A stretch of 64,000 nt of DNA from Marinobacter alexandrii (GCA_039984955.1 JBDWTN010000007.1:2674501-2738500), one strand, 5' to 3'; shown: positions 8,576-16,988, numbered from the stretch's first letter. Notes: a model not told the origin generated them from the letters alone. Numbers and translations are program-made.

Positions 8576-9643
8576 TTAACCGACCTTATGCATCCATCCA
8601 AATCTATCCTCTTCCTGACCTAACTTAATTTTAGTCAATGAGTCTAGTATTTTGTTTGAAACAGCTCGTGTTTCAATGGCAGGAAGCTCATAATCAGTAC
8701 CCTCATAGCCGACCACAGCAATGTGAGAAACAGTGGCAGCTGTACCAATTCCAAATGCTTCAGTCAATGAGCCGTTTTCAATAGCTTCAATTACCTCATC
8801 TACTTTGATGGGTCTTTCTTCAACATTAAGGCCCCAATCTTTGGCTAATGTCAATGCACTTTCTCTGGTAATTCCAGGTAAGATTGAATCGCTAGTAGGT
8901 GGAGTTATTAGTGTGTCATTAATCACAAACATGATGTTCATTGTACCTGATTCTTCTATGAATTCATGGGTGCTTCCATCGGTCCATACCAGCTGATGAT
9001 AACCTTGTGCTTGTGCTTGCTTTGCTGGATAAAGGGATGCAGCATAGTTACCTGCGGTCTTTGCCGCGCCAACACCGCCTTTGGCTGCTCTGGTGAAATG
9101 TTTTTCAATCTTTACTCGTACAGGTTCAGAATAGTATCCTCCAACCGGTCCGGTAATAACCATAAACTTATAAGTTTCGGATGGTCTAACACCAATAAAT
9201 GGATCATCTGCAAATTGAAAAGGTCTAATGTATAAGGAAGTTCCAGGTGCATTTGGAACCCAATCTTTATCCAGATTTATGAGACTTTCAATGGCCTCCA
9301 TAAAAAGCTCTTCTGGAACAGGTGGCATGCACATCCTTTCTGCACTTCGAATTAATCTTTGAGCGTTGGCTTCAGGACGGAATATGAGGATTTCTCCGTT
9401 TTCGTTTTTGTGTGCTTTTAGACCCTCAAAAATACTTTGAGCATAATGGAGTGTCGCATTAGCGGGGCTCACTGAAAGATTTTGATAAGGGGTAATTCTT
9501 AGATTAGTCCATTCGCCGTTTTTATAATCAGCGACAAACATGTGATCAGAAAAAGTCTTTCCAAAAGCGAGGTTATCGAAATCGATTTCAGGAAGCTTCG
9601 ATGTTTGCGTTTCTGTGATTTGAATGTCCAACGTCTCAGTCAT
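8576..9643 (-). CDS. ilvE: Branched-chain amino acid aminotransferase (PLP fold type IV)
   Basis: Transfers amino groups between 2-oxoglutarate/glutamate and leucine, isoleucine or valine in the cytoplasm. The 355-residue length and motifs fit the larger BCAT2-type enzymes: LHYAQSIFEGLKAH, IFRPEANAQRL, SLYIRPF, and GAAKTAGNYAAS with the PLP-binding lysine at about residue 195. EESGTMNIMFV and LPGITRESAL follow in the cofactor phosphate region. It lies about 95 bp downstream of prfB's start in map order, with separate spacing, and 36 bp downstream of the adenosyltransferase gene on the same strand. It may therefore be transcribed with that group. Confidence 0.95.
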   Translation of the reverse strand: MTETLDIQITETQTSKLPEIDFDNLAFGKTFSDHMFVADYKNGEWTNLRITPYQNLSVSPANATLHYAQSIFEGLKAHKNENGEILIFRPEANAQRLIRSAERMCMPPVPEELFMEAIESLINLDKDWVPNAPGTSLYIRPFQFADDPFIGVRPSETYKFMVITGPVGGYYSEPVRVKIEKHFTRAAKGGVGAAKTAGNYAASLYPAKQAQAQGYHQLVWTDGSTHEFIEESGTMNIMFVINDTLITPPTSDSILPGITRESALTLAKDWGLNVEERPIKVDEVIEAIENGSLTEAFGIGTAATVSHIAVVGYEGTDYELPAIETRAVSNKILDSLTKIKLGQEEDRFGWMHKVG

Positions 9644-9679
9644 TTTCTACAATCTATGGGTTGAAAAAAAGGATTTTAA

Positions 9680-10237
9680 TCAGGGCTTTGGTGCCCAAGG
9701 AATCTCCTTCACACCCAGAATGTGCCCGATTGCGCGCGCAAAGATGAACAAATAATCAGACAATCTATTTATGAATTGTAATATTGACTCATCTACAAGC
9801 TCGTGATCATTTAACGAAATGATGCTTCTTTCGGTTCGCCTGCAAACGGTTCTACAGATGTGAGATAAAGAAACAGCCGGATGGCCTCCTGGTAATATGA
9901 AGTTCCTTAGTGGCGGTACTTCTTTATCAAACTTATCAATCCAAACCTCGAGTTGTTGAACCTCAGTTTGCGAAACTTTTGGCAATTCAAATCCTTTGAA
10001 ATCTGATTCTGTGGCTAGAATACTTCCTATGGAGAACAGATGCTCTTGTATCCAGTAAAGTTGCTGTTTAAGTCTATTCTCTACACCTTCATGATCTTTT
10101 AGGTGGCCGATAAAAGAATTTAGCTCATCCACATTTCCATAAGCTTCTATCCTAAAATCTGCCTTGGAAACTTTCTTGCCTCCTAAGAGAGATGTTTTCC
10201 CTTTATCGCCAGTTTTTGTGTAGAGCTTAGCACTCAT
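9680..10237 (-). CDS. ATP:cob(I)alamin adenosyltransferase, PduO type
   Basis: Makes adenosylcobalamin for B12-dependent enzymes. The N-terminal [19 protein letters not shown] is the ATP-binding signature, followed by [16 protein letters not shown] and the C-terminal helix [12 protein letters not shown], with the arginines that stabilise the trimer. The length of 185 residues is typical. Its ATG overlaps the stop of the upstream ABC ATPase gene (ATGA), so translation is probably coupled. No B12-dependent mutase lies in the window, so the recipient enzyme is unknown. Confidence 0.95.
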   Translation of the reverse strand: MSAKLYTKTGDKGKTSLLGGKKVSKADFRIEAYGNVDELNSFIGHLKDHEGVENRLKQQLYWIQEHLFSIGSILATESDFKGFELPKVSQTEVQQLEVWIDKFDKEVPPLRNFILPGGHPAVSLSHICRTVCRRTERSIISLNDHELVDESILQFINRLSDYLFIFARAIGHILGVKEIPWAPKP

Positions 10238-10947
10238 GCGTGCACTTTCGAAGTTCGAATATTTTTATTTACCTCATCAGTTTCAATGAGACCATCTCTC
10301 ATTCTTACGATTCTGTGCGAATATTCAGCAATATCTTCTTCATGAGTCACCATGATGATAGTGTTACCCTTGTCATGAAGCTCTTGAAAAAGATCCATAA
10401 TGTCGTAAGATGTTTTCGAGTCGAGGTTACCAGTAGGCTCATCAGCTAGAATAATACTCGGATCATTTACTAAAGCACGAGCAATAGCAACTCTTTGCCG
10501 TTGACCTCCTGAGAGCTCGTTGGGTTTGTGATATGCTCGATCATCTAAACCTACACCGGCTAAAGCAGCTAAAGCCTTCTCTTCTCTATCTGCTGAGTTA
10601 TACCCTGCATAAACCAATGGTAGTGATACGTTTTCTAATGCGGAAGCTCTTGGTAGTAGATTAAATGTCTGGAATACAAATCCAATTTCCTTATTTCTAA
10701 TTTCAGCAAGCTCATTCTCAGTCAAATCACTTACATCATTATCATTCAATACGTAGGTGCCATCCGTAGGTGTATCTAGGCACCCAATTATATTCATAAG
10801 GGTAGATTTACCAGAACCTGAAGGCCCCATAAAGGCTACATATTCACCTCGATCAATATTGATTGAGATAGATTTTAGGGCCATGATAATTTCACTGCCC
10901 ATGACATATTTCTTTGAAACTTCTGAAGTGGTGATGATGCTGCTCAT
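10234..10947 (-). CDS. ABC transporter ATP-binding protein, LolD/MacB type
   Basis: ATPase subunit of an exporter-like ABC system. It has Walker [10 protein letters not shown], the Q-loop ([18 protein letters not shown]), the signature [15 protein letters not shown], Walker [13 protein letters not shown] and the H-loop MVTHEED. The EPTGNLD and NLLP sequences are typical of the LolD/MacB/FtsE-like group that works with MacB-fold permeases. The start at 10947 ([14 protein letters not shown]) is preferred; an upstream in-frame ATG at 10998 would add 17 atypical residues and encroach on the divergent promoter region. No permease gene is adjacent, so its partner must be elsewhere. LolD itself is possible but not provable here. 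Confidence 0.9.
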   Translation of the reverse strand: MSSIITTSEVSKKYVMGSEIIMALKSISINIDRGEYVAFMGPSGSGKSTLMNIIGCLDTPTDGTYVLNDNDVSDLTENELAEIRNKEIGFVFQTFNLLPRASALENVSLPLVYAGYNSADREEKALAALAGVGLDDRAYHKPNELSGGQRQRVAIARALVNDPSIILADEPTGNLDSKTSYDIMDLFQELHDKGNTIIMVTHEEDIAEYSHRIVRMRDGLIETDEVNKNIRTSKVHA

Positions 10948-11036
10948 ACTTATTTTATGTTCTGCTAAGGTAAAAAAATTATGCGCTTGCCTTTGCAAGA
11001 CACTAACACGTTTTTTAGATAGTTTTGGTTCTAATA

Positions 11037-11465
11037 ATGTTACACACTATGATGACAATTTTTCTAGCCCTTTTGTTTCACCCTCAATCTTCAGGATGGG
11101 AATTACTATCCTCAGTGGAGATTGTGATGGGTTATGATGACTTTATGGGAACCGAAATTGAACAACCTAAATTTTCTGAGCAACTAAAATTACGGGAAGG
11201 GAAGGAGTTGACCCTTGAGGGGTTTATAATACCACTTCAGCAGGAGAGCGATCAGGACTATTTTGTACTTTCTCGCTTTCCATACCAATCATGCTTCTTT
11301 TGTGGAGCGGCTGGCCCAGAGACAGTTGTTGAAGTGTATTCAGATAGAGAATTTAGGTTCACTGATGAGCGTGTTAAAGTCACTGGTACGCTCAGATTAA
11401 ACGATGATAACCCCTTACATCTATTCTACATCCTTGAAAAATGTGAGGTTAAAAAACTTGACTAA
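11037..11465 (+). CDS. Small exported protein, DUF3299-like
   Basis: A protein of about 142 residues with an N-terminal hydrophobic signal (about 5-18). The mature part contains [10 protein letters not shown], a [15 protein letters not shown] segment with a CxxC pair, and [20 protein letters not shown]. These features recall DUF3299-type periplasmic proteins found near ABC systems in Bacteroidota and Proteobacteria. The CxxC could bind metal or a disulfide; this is inference. ATG at 11037 is chosen; a TTG at 11025 and ATGs at 11049 and 11052 are alternatives. It is divergent from the ABC ATPase gene by 89 bp, and its stop overlaps the start of the next gene (TAATG), implying coupling with the repair-like protein. 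Confidence 0.7.
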   Translation: MLHTMMTIFLALLFHPQSSGWELLSSVEIVMGYDDFMGTEIEQPKFSEQLKLREGKELTLEGFIIPLQQESDQDYFVLSRFPYQSCFFCGAAGPETVVEVYSDREFRFTDERVKVTGTLRLNDDNPLHLFYILEKCEVKKLD

Positions 11466-11797
11466 TGGATAAGGATAGTTTTTTTAAAGATGTATACGAA
11501 GTTGCTAAACTTATACCTGAAGGAAGAGTGACAAGTTATGGGGCAATTGCTGCATACCTAGGTGTAAAGAGATCGGCTAGAGTAGTGGGCTGGGCGATGA
11601 ATGGAGCTATAACAGAACATGATGTTCCTGCTCATCGAGTTGTTAATAGAATTGGCGTTCTATCCGGTAAGAATCACTTTCAGAGCCCAACATTGATGGA
11701 AGAAATGCTAGCAGCAGAAGGTGTAAAGGTTAAAAATGATCAAATAGTGAACTTTGAAAAGCATTTTTGGGATCCAATGATTGAATTAGGATTGTAG
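11465..11797 (+). CDS. Alkyltransferase-like protein (ATL), MGMT fold without the catalytic cysteine
   Basis: A 110-residue protein with the C-terminal DNA-binding fold of O6-alkylguanine alkyltransferases: EVAKLIPEGRVTSYGAIAAYLG (helix-turn-helix region), an arginine finger in SARVVGWAMNG, and VPAHRVVNRIG. The active-site motif PCHRV reads PAHRV, with Ala at residue 56, so it cannot accept an alkyl group. Characterised ATL proteins bind O6-alkylguanine lesions and recruit nucleotide excision repair; that role is inferred for this one. Its start overlaps the stop of the exported DUF3299-like gene. It lies convergent with the truncated haemoglobin. Confidence 0.92.
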   Translation: MDKDSFFKDVYEVAKLIPEGRVTSYGAIAAYLGVKRSARVVGWAMNGAITEHDVPAHRVVNRIGVLSGKNHFQSPTLMEEMLAAEGVKVKNDQIVNFEKHFWDPMIELGL

Positions 11798-11831
11798 CAA
11801 CAATGTTGTTTGGTTAAGTGCCTAATCATCT

Positions 11832-11848
11832 CTCCCTCGAGGAGGGAG
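11832..11848. terminator. Stem-loop between convergent genes
   Basis: CTCCCT at 11832-11837 pairs with AGGGAG at 11843-11848 around a 5-base loop. It lies in the 107-bp gap between the converging ATL and truncated haemoglobin genes, where a bidirectional terminator is expected. There is no T-run, so termination is uncertain. The purine-rich continuation (GGTAGAGGGAGG) partly repeats the stem and makes it look like a small intergenic repeat. Confidence 0.4.
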
Positions 11849-11904
11849 GTAGAGGGAGGACACAAGAAAAATACTTAACTAAACGAAATTGATTGTAGCA
11901 ATTG

Positions 11905-12291
11905 TTAATTGCGTGCCTGATAGAGTCTAATAAACATAATATTTGCGATGTTGCTGGCTCGCTGCTTAGCCATCTCTGCCTTTTCCCCCTCAAACATTGA
12001 TTCTATCGTTTGATGCCATAAGTTGACCCACTCATCAAAATGGTTTTGAGTTAAAGAGTACTCAATATTTTTATCTACATCCATGTGAATGGCCATTGGG
12101 TTGCCTTTGTATGAATTTGAAGAAAAAAGGGTGGACTCCCAGAAATTTGTAATGACCTGTATATGTGGATCCCAGTCAGTAATGAACTTCAGGAAAATAG
12201 GTGCGAGCATTTCATTCTCTTGAACTTTTTGATAAAAAGAGCGGACGAGAATTAAAACATCGTCTCTATTTTTTAGGTCACCTGATTTCAT
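11905..12291 (-). CDS. Group III truncated haemoglobin
   Basis: A 128-residue globin of the two-over-two type. Recognisable features are the N-terminal RSFYQKVQENEMLAPIF (B-helix region with Y at B10-like position), ITNFWESTLFSSNSYKGNP, the HMDVDKNIEYSLTQNHFDEW stretch carrying the candidate proximal histidines, and the WVNLWHQTIESMF helix. Group III members bind oxygen or NO; the physiological role is not known here. It is separated by 11 bp from the upstream symporter gene on the same strand, so it may be the second gene of a transcript. Confidence 0.9.
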   Translation of the reverse strand: MKSGDLKNRDDVLILVRSFYQKVQENEMLAPIFLKFITDWDPHIQVITNFWESTLFSSNSYKGNPMAIHMDVDKNIEYSLTQNHFDEWVNLWHQTIESMFEGEKAEMAKQRASNIANIMFIRLYQARN

Positions 12292-12302
12292 ATGTTGTAA
12301 AC

Positions 12303-13754
12303 TTATCTCAAACTAACACTTGATTTCCTGATAAAAATCAGCCCTAAAAACATGATCAACCCATTCAGGATCAAAATTTCAAAGCCAAACTTATAACCAC
12401 CTAAAAGGGTCTCGGAATTAAGGTTGATGATGCAGCTCAAAAGAGGAGAAAGAATAGATACCAAAGGGACCAGATTGTCCCTCACGTCCCACTTAGTAAA
12501 AATACCAAAGGTGAATAGTCCTAGTAATGGGCCATATGTATAACCAGCAGCAATAAAAACAGAGTTGATGATGCTTTGGTCATTGATAGCTTGGAATAGT
12601 AGGATTACAAAAAACAGAATGATAGAAAACCCAAAGTGAACACCAATACGCAGTTTTTTTCTCCTCTCATAGTTTTCTTTTTTGAAACCAAGAAAGTCTA
12701 TACAAAAGGATGTAGTAAGTGCCGTTAGGGCAGAATCTGCACTGGAATATGCTGCTGCCGTGATGCCTAATAAGAATGTAATGGAGCCAATAGTAGAAAA
12801 GTTATTGACAGCAAGCATTGGAAAAAGACTATCTGACTTTTCTGGTATTGCAATGTTTCCAATTTCTGCATACTGGTAGAGCAGTACACCAAGGCTTAAG
12901 AACAGGAAATTAACAATGACAAGTATTACGCAAAACCAAAAGATATTTTTTTGAGCATCCCCAATATTCTTACAGGTGAGATTTTTTTGCATCATATCCT
13001 GATCTAGCCCCGTCATAACGATGGCGATGAATGCACCACTGAAAAATTGCTTGAAAAAATTGCGGCCACTCTTCCAATCCCAATTAAAAACAGTAGATCT
13101 TTCATCTTGAAAAAGATTTGAAGTAAGCTCTGTCCAGGTCCACGAGAGTTCATTTTTGATAAACAGGATACTAACAACTACCGCAATCAACATGAAGGTT
13201 GTCTGGAGCGCATCTGTCCAAACAATTGTTTTTATCCCACCTCTAAAGGTGTAAAGCCAAATCAGCAGAATGGTCACTAATACAGATATCCAGAATGGAA
13301 GATCAAACGCATCAAAAAAGGCTATTTGTAATACGCCCGCTACAAGAAATAGACGAAAACTTGCACCAATTATTCGGCTGATCAAAAAGAAGAAGGCCCC
13401 CGACTTATAAGACCAGAATCCAAAGCGTTGTTCCAAGTAGGTGTAAATCGATACCAGATTCAGTCTGTAATAAAGAGGAAGTAAAACTTTAGCAATCACA
13501 AAATAACCGACCAAGTAACCCAACACAACCTGAAAGTAGTAGAAGTTGGAATTTGCAACTTCTCCCGGGACAGAAATAAATGTCACTCCTGAAAGTGATG
13601 CTCCGATCATTCCAAATGCCACTAAATACCATTTTGATTCTCTATTAGCGGTATAAAAATCTGTAGCTTTTGCATTTTTGGAGGTTAGCCATGAAATAGA
13701 TATAAGCAAAATGAAATATCCGAGAATGATCGCTCCAACGAAAAGTGGATTCAT
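12303..13754 (-). CDS. Sodium:solute symporter family protein
   Basis: A 483-residue integral membrane transporter with about 13 hydrophobic helices. Typical SSS features include SKNAKATDFYTANRES near residue 25, GMIGASLSGVTFISVPGEV, SRIIGASFRLF, YTFRGGIKTIVWTDALQT and the late AAAYSSADSALTALTTSF segment, equivalent to the sodium-binding helix. The substrate cannot be inferred; many Bacteroidota paralogues of this subgroup are uncharacterised. The start ATG at 13754 gives a normal short N-terminus, with divergent clpS-recR about 86 bp away. Confidence 0.92.
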   Translation of the reverse strand: MNPLFVGAIILGYFILLISISWLTSKNAKATDFYTANRESKWYLVAFGMIGASLSGVTFISVPGEVANSNFYYFQVVLGYLVGYFVIAKVLLPLYYRLNLVSIYTYLEQRFGFWSYKSGAFFFLISRIIGASFRLFLVAGVLQIAFFDAFDLPFWISVLVTILLIWLYTFRGGIKTIVWTDALQTTFMLIAVVVSILFIKNELSWTWTELTSNLFQDERSTVFNWDWKSGRNFFKQFFSGAFIAIVMTGLDQDMMQKNLTCKNIGDAQKNIFWFCVILVIVNFLFLSLGVLLYQYAEIGNIAIPEKSDSLFPMLAVNNFSTIGSITFLLGITAAAYSSADSALTALTTSFCIDFLGFKKENYERRKKLRIGVHFGFSIILFFVILLFQAINDQSIINSVFIAAGYTYGPLLGLFTFGIFTKWDVRDNLVPLVSILSPLLSCIINLNSETLLGGYKFGFEILILNGLIMFLGLIFIRKSSVSLR

Positions 13755-13795
13755 GGTGTTTAATAATTAAATGATATTGCAAATTACAAATCAAG

Positions 13796-13823
13796 TTGGG
13801 TTGTTGAGCAATTATTAATTTTG
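13796..13823 (+). promoter_or_regulatory. Bacteroidota-type promoter for clpS-recR
   Basis: TTG at 13796-13798 and TAATTTTG at 13816-13823 are separated by 17 bp, close to the Bacteroidota consensus TTG-N19-TAnnTTTG. Initiation would fall near 13830, about 10 bases before the clpS ATG. The site lies in the divergent gap with the symporter gene. Confidence 0.6.
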
Positions 13824-13840
13824 CAATTAAATCGATAGTG

Positions 13841-14122
13841 ATGAGTACTGATTTTGATATAGAAGAAGAAATCCAGGTTGGAGAAGACATTGGAAATGAA
13901 AATGTGCGAGATCTCATGGTATTCAATGATGATTTCAACACATTTGATCATGTGATTAATACACTAGTGAAAGTTTGTAAACATGATGTTCATCAAGCAG
14001 AGCAATGTACATTTCTAATTCACTACAAAGGCAAGTGTTCTGTTAAAAAAGGCGATTATGAAGAGTTGAAGCCGATGCGTGAGGGGATAACTTCAAAAGG
14101 TATAAAAGCCTCCATTATTTGA
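13841..14122 (+). CDS. clpS: ATP-dependent Clp protease adaptor ClpS
   Basis: Adaptor that delivers N-degron substrates to ClpAP/ClpCP. The 93-residue protein shows VFNDDFNTFDHVINTLVKV, then HDVHQAEQCTFLIHYKGKC and VKKGDYEEL, the core of the ClpS fold with the conserved NDD(F/Y)(N/T) motif that contacts the substrate N-terminus. The N-terminal 25 residues are acidic and probably flexible. The ATG at 13841 is preferred over the GTG immediately before it. The stop overlaps the recR start (TGATG), so both are translated from one message. Confidence 0.93.
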   Translation: MSTDFDIEEEIQVGEDIGNENVRDLMVFNDDFNTFDHVINTLVKVCKHDVHQAEQCTFLIHYKGKCSVKKGDYEELKPMREGITSKGIKASII

Positions 14123-14730
14123 TGGATTACCCCTCTCAATTAGTTGAAAGAGCAGTTGAAGAAATCTCTCGTTTACCAGGAATAGGAAAGAAAACCGCCT
14201 TAAGATTAGCACTTCACCTTCTGAAGCAGCCACAAAACACAACACTCGAACTATCATCCTCGCTTAAGGAACTTCGCGAAAATATCAAGTACTGCAAAAC
14301 CTGCCATATTATAGCAGATACTGAAGATTGCACCTGTCAAAGTGCATATAGAGATACCTCAGTCATTTGTGTAGTGGAGGATACTCCGGATGTTCTTGCA
14401 ATTAGAAACACGGGTCAATATAACGGGCTATTCCACGTTCTTGGAGGTCGTATTTCTCCAATGGATGGAATTGGACCAGAAAATGTAAAAATTGATTCAT
14501 TAGTGAATCGTATTAAAAGTGATGATCAAATTAAAGAAGTGATTTTAGCCCTAAGCGCTACTATGGAGGGAGACACTACATCTTTCTACATAACTAAACT
14601 TTTGAAAGAGTTTGGCATCACTGTTACCACTATAGCCAGAGGAATACCCGTAGGGAGTGAACTTGAATTTGCAGATGAAGTAACTCTAGGAAGAAGTATT
14701 GCGACTAGAACGCTATTTAATCAAGATTAA
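14122..14730 (+). CDS. recR: Recombination mediator protein RecR
   Basis: Acts with RecF/RecO in loading RecA at gaps. The 202-residue protein has the N-terminal helix-hairpin-helix (RLPGIGKKTALRLALHLL), a four-cysteine zinc motif CKTCHIIADTEDCTC at about 57-71, and a Toprim domain (VICVVEDTPDVLAIRNTG, GGRISPMDGIGPENVKI). ATG at 14122 is chosen; a TTG one codon upstream is possible. It overlaps clpS and is convergent with, and abuts, the small membrane protein gene on the minus strand. Confidence 0.97.
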   Translation: MDYPSQLVERAVEEISRLPGIGKKTALRLALHLLKQPQNTTLELSSSLKELRENIKYCKTCHIIADTEDCTCQSAYRDTSVICVVEDTPDVLAIRNTGQYNGLFHVLGGRISPMDGIGPENVKIDSLVNRIKSDDQIKEVILALSATMEGDTTSFYITKLLKEFGITVTTIARGIPVGSELEFADEVTLGRSIATRTLFNQD

Positions 14731-14916
14731 TCAATCCTTACGACGAGCACCACTCCTAAGATTCTGAGAAAGCAAAACAGCTATTCCTAAAGCCATGATT
14801 AGATATATCCATCTTGGATTACCTTCCTCATAAGTTTTCATTAAATACCATACACTTAAGAATAGAGCTAAGATGACCCCAGCGAAAGCAAGTACTCTAA
14901 GCGATTTTAAATTCAT
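14731..14916 (-). CDS. Small membrane protein, two predicted transmembrane helices
   Basis: A 61-residue protein with hydrophobic stretches at about 8-26 and 36-50 separated by a charged turn (KTYEEGNPRW) and a basic C-terminus (SGARRKD). No family is recognised. Its stop abuts the recR stop (convergent, no gap) and its start lies 52 bp from murF, divergently. The hydrophobic/basic layout looks like a genuine small protein, but coding status is uncertain. Confidence 0.5.
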   Translation of the reverse strand: MNLKSLRVLAFAGVILALFLSVWYLMKTYEEGNPRWIYLIMALGIAVLLSQNLRSGARRKD

Positions 14917-14955
14917 TGTGTAAATATACAGATCGCATTATTCCTTCCTAAGAGA

Positions 14956-14963
14956 TACTTTTG
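14956..14963 (+). promoter_or_regulatory. Bacteroidota -7 element just upstream of murF
   Basis: TACTTTTG matches TAnnTTTG and ends 5 bases before the murF ATG. No TTG sits at the standard distance upstream. If used, transcription would begin at or next to the start codon, giving a leaderless or nearly leaderless mRNA. Confidence 0.4.
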
Positions 14964-14968
14964 TTCCA

Positions 14969-16234
14969 ATGGGTGACTTTATTGAATTTTTATACGCTAG
15001 ATTCCTTCTTAGCGATGGAGTTTCTATTGATACGAGAACCATCAAAAAGGATAATCTTTTTTTTGCTATTAGTGGACCTAATTTTAATGCCAATCAATTT
15101 GCTGAAGAAGCACTTGAGAAAGGGGCAGCTTACGCAGTTGTAGATGATGAAAGCTATACAACTAGTGAAAAGATCATCCTGGTTGATGATTGTTTAACGG
15201 CACTACAACAGTTAGCTGTTTTCCACAGAGATAGGTTTAAAAGACCTGTCATTGGAATTACAGGATCCAATGGAAAAACCACTACCAAGGAATTGATTTC
15301 AAAAGTTCTATCTGAGAAATATATCGTTCATGCCACCAAAGGAAACTACAATAATCATATAGGAGTCCCGCTAACCTTACTCCACATTCATCCACAGGTG
15401 GAAATTGCCATTATTGAGATGGGAGCAAATCATGTAGGGGAAATAGCTCAGCTATGCAGTTTTTCTAAACCAACGCATGGACTTATTACAAATATTGGAC
15501 GCGCACATACCGAAACTTTTGGAGGGATTGAAGGCGTTATCAGAGGAAAGAGTGAATTATTTGATTATCTAAGAAAGACTGAGAGTGTTTCTTTTATCAA
15601 TATGAACGACTCAGTTTTATCAAATATGTCGAAGAGATTTGAGGCACCCATTCAATACCCACAAAAAGACTTTAAACTATTGGCCTCAACACCACTGCTT
15701 AAGGTCGCCCTTAATGGCATAGAAAAAGTGACCAATGTTGTAGGGCGATATAATTATGTGAACATGGCGGCAGCTGTTGCTATCGGAAGGTTTTTTGAGG
15801 TTCCAGATGAAAATATCCTCAACGCTCTCACTTCCTATGAAGCGGATAATGCAAGATCTCAAATCATTAGAAAAGGCAGCATCACTATTATATTAGATGC
15901 TTACAATGCTAATCCTGACTCCATGAAAGCAGCTTTAGATAACCTAGCGGAACAAAATGATTCAAAATTGGCAATTTTGGGCGATATGAACGAATTAGAG
16001 AATTCAGATAATCAACATGCAGAAGTATTAGAGCATGCAAGAAAACTTGGTATTAATCGCGTTTTAACTGTGGGTGAAAAAATTGGAAAAGTAGCTAACC
16101 CAAACCAGCACTTTGAATCGAAGGATCAGCTTGTTGCGGAGCTAAAAAAAATGGATTTATCAAATTCAATTGTCCTTTTAAAAGCGTCTCGTTCGATCAA
16201 ATTAGAAAGTATTTTAAATAGTATTTCAGAATGA
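14969..16234 (+). CDS. murF: UDP-N-acetylmuramoyl-tripeptide--D-alanyl-D-alanine ligase
   Basis: Adds D-Ala-D-Ala to the UDP-MurNAc-tripeptide in peptidoglycan precursor synthesis (cytoplasm). Domains in order: N-terminal substrate-binding part with GVSIDTRTIKKDNLFFAISG, the central ATP domain with GITGSNGKTTTKELI (P-loop near residue 95) and EMGANHVGEIAQL, and the C-terminal domain with ILDAYNANPDSMKAAL. The length of 421 residues is normal. The stop overlaps the start of the DUF2461 gene (ATGA). Other mur genes are not in the window, so murF is isolated from the usual division/cell-wall cluster. Confidence 0.96.
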   Translation: MGDFIEFLYARFLLSDGVSIDTRTIKKDNLFFAISGPNFNANQFAEEALEKGAAYAVVDDESYTTSEKIILVDDCLTALQQLAVFHRDRFKRPVIGITGSNGKTTTKELISKVLSEKYIVHATKGNYNNHIGVPLTLLHIHPQVEIAIIEMGANHVGEIAQLCSFSKPTHGLITNIGRAHTETFGGIEGVIRGKSELFDYLRKTESVSFINMNDSVLSNMSKRFEAPIQYPQKDFKLLASTPLLKVALNGIEKVTNVVGRYNYVNMAAAVAIGRFFEVPDENILNALTSYEADNARSQIIRKGSITIILDAYNANPDSMKAALDNLAEQNDSKLAILGDMNELENSDNQHAEVLEHARKLGINRVLTVGEKIGKVANPNQHFESKDQLVAELKKMDLSNSIVLLKASRSIKLESILNSISE

Positions 16235-16890
16235 ATTTACAATTGGCATTAGACTTTCTCACTGATCTATCTAAACATAACAATAAAGCTTGGATGGATG
16301 ATAATAAAAAAAGATACCTAGAAGCTAAATCTCAGGTAATTGAATTGGTTTCTGAAGTAATTAAAAAATCAATTATTTTCTCTCCTGGTTTATCAGGAAT
16401 TGATCCTAAGAAAACACTGTTTAGAATCAATAGGGATATTAGATTTAGTAAAAATAAAGACCCCTATAAAACCAATTTTGGAGCTTCTATTGTTGAAGGA
16501 GGTAAGAAATCGGGGAACCCTGGCTTTTACCTACATCTAATGTCTGGGAATAGCTTTGTTGGAGGAGGCGTTTATCAACCTTCCTCTGAAATGCTCCAAA
16601 AGGTTCGTCAGGAAATTGATTACAACGGGAAAGATCTTTTGGCGATTATAGAAAACAAAGATTTTCAGAAGATATATAGTGAGCCATATGGGGAAGACAG
16701 ATTAAAGACTGCACCAAAGGGTTACCCAAAAGATCATGAACATATTGAGCTTCTTCAATTAAAGCATTACGTATTTATGAGGAATGCAACTGACAAGGAG
16801 GTTACCTCAAATGACTTTGTGAATAAGATTGTAGAGTCTTTTCAAGCTTTACATCCATTCAATCAGTTTCTCTCGCGAGCATTAGACTAA
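16231..16890 (+). CDS. DUF2461 family protein
   Basis: A 219-residue cytoplasmic protein of the DUF2461 (TIGR02453) family. Recognisable segments are FLTDLSKHNNKAWMDDNKKRY, LFRINRDIRFSKNKDPYKTN, PGFYLHLMSGNSFVGGG and DRLKTAPKGYPKDHEHIEL. No biochemical role is established for the family. Its start overlaps the murF stop by four bases, so it is probably translated with murF. The 3' side is followed by the tRNA-Val region. Confidence 0.9.
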   Translation: MNLQLALDFLTDLSKHNNKAWMDDNKKRYLEAKSQVIELVSEVIKKSIIFSPGLSGIDPKKTLFRINRDIRFSKNKDPYKTNFGASIVEGGKKSGNPGFYLHLMSGNSFVGGGVYQPSSEMLQKVRQEIDYNGKDLLAIIENKDFQKIYSEPYGEDRLKTAPKGYPKDHEHIELLQLKHYVFMRNATDKEVTSNDFVNKIVESFQALHPFNQFLSRALD

Positions 16891-16909
16891 AATAATTTCC
16901 CTAGTAATC

Positions 16910-16939
16910 TTGCATGGAAAGCAAAGCGTACTAAATTTG
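16910..16939 (+). promoter_or_regulatory. Consensus promoter upstream of tRNA-Val
   Basis: TTG at 16910-16912 and TAAATTTG at 16932-16939 are separated by exactly 19 bp, a full match to the Bacteroidota consensus. Initiation near 16946 would place the tRNA-Val 5' end about 43 bases downstream. Confidence 0.7.
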
Positions 16940-16950
16940 CACTCCTTTTG

Positions 16951-16981
16951 ATCACCAAAGCTTTTGCAAAGGTGATTTTTT
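16951..16981 (+). terminator. Terminator-like hairpin between promoter and tRNA-Val
   Basis: ATCACC (16951-16956) pairs with GGTGAT (16971-16976), with a possible inner GC pairing in the 14-base loop, followed directly by a run of six T to 16981. By shape it is an intrinsic terminator, but it lies within the leader of the tRNA transcript. It may be a processing signal, an attenuator or the end of a very short transcript. Confidence 0.5.
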
Positions 16982-16988
16982 ATTGAAA

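Noticed and set aside
11465-11797. Possible active O6-methylguanine-DNA methyltransferase
   Set aside because: The acceptor cysteine is replaced by alanine in PAHRV, so it is an ATL and cannot transfer the alkyl group.
13645-13941. 98-residue minus-strand frame spanning the symporter start and clpS
   Set aside because: It overlaps two real genes and the divergent promoter region, and its sequence looks like out-of-frame translation.
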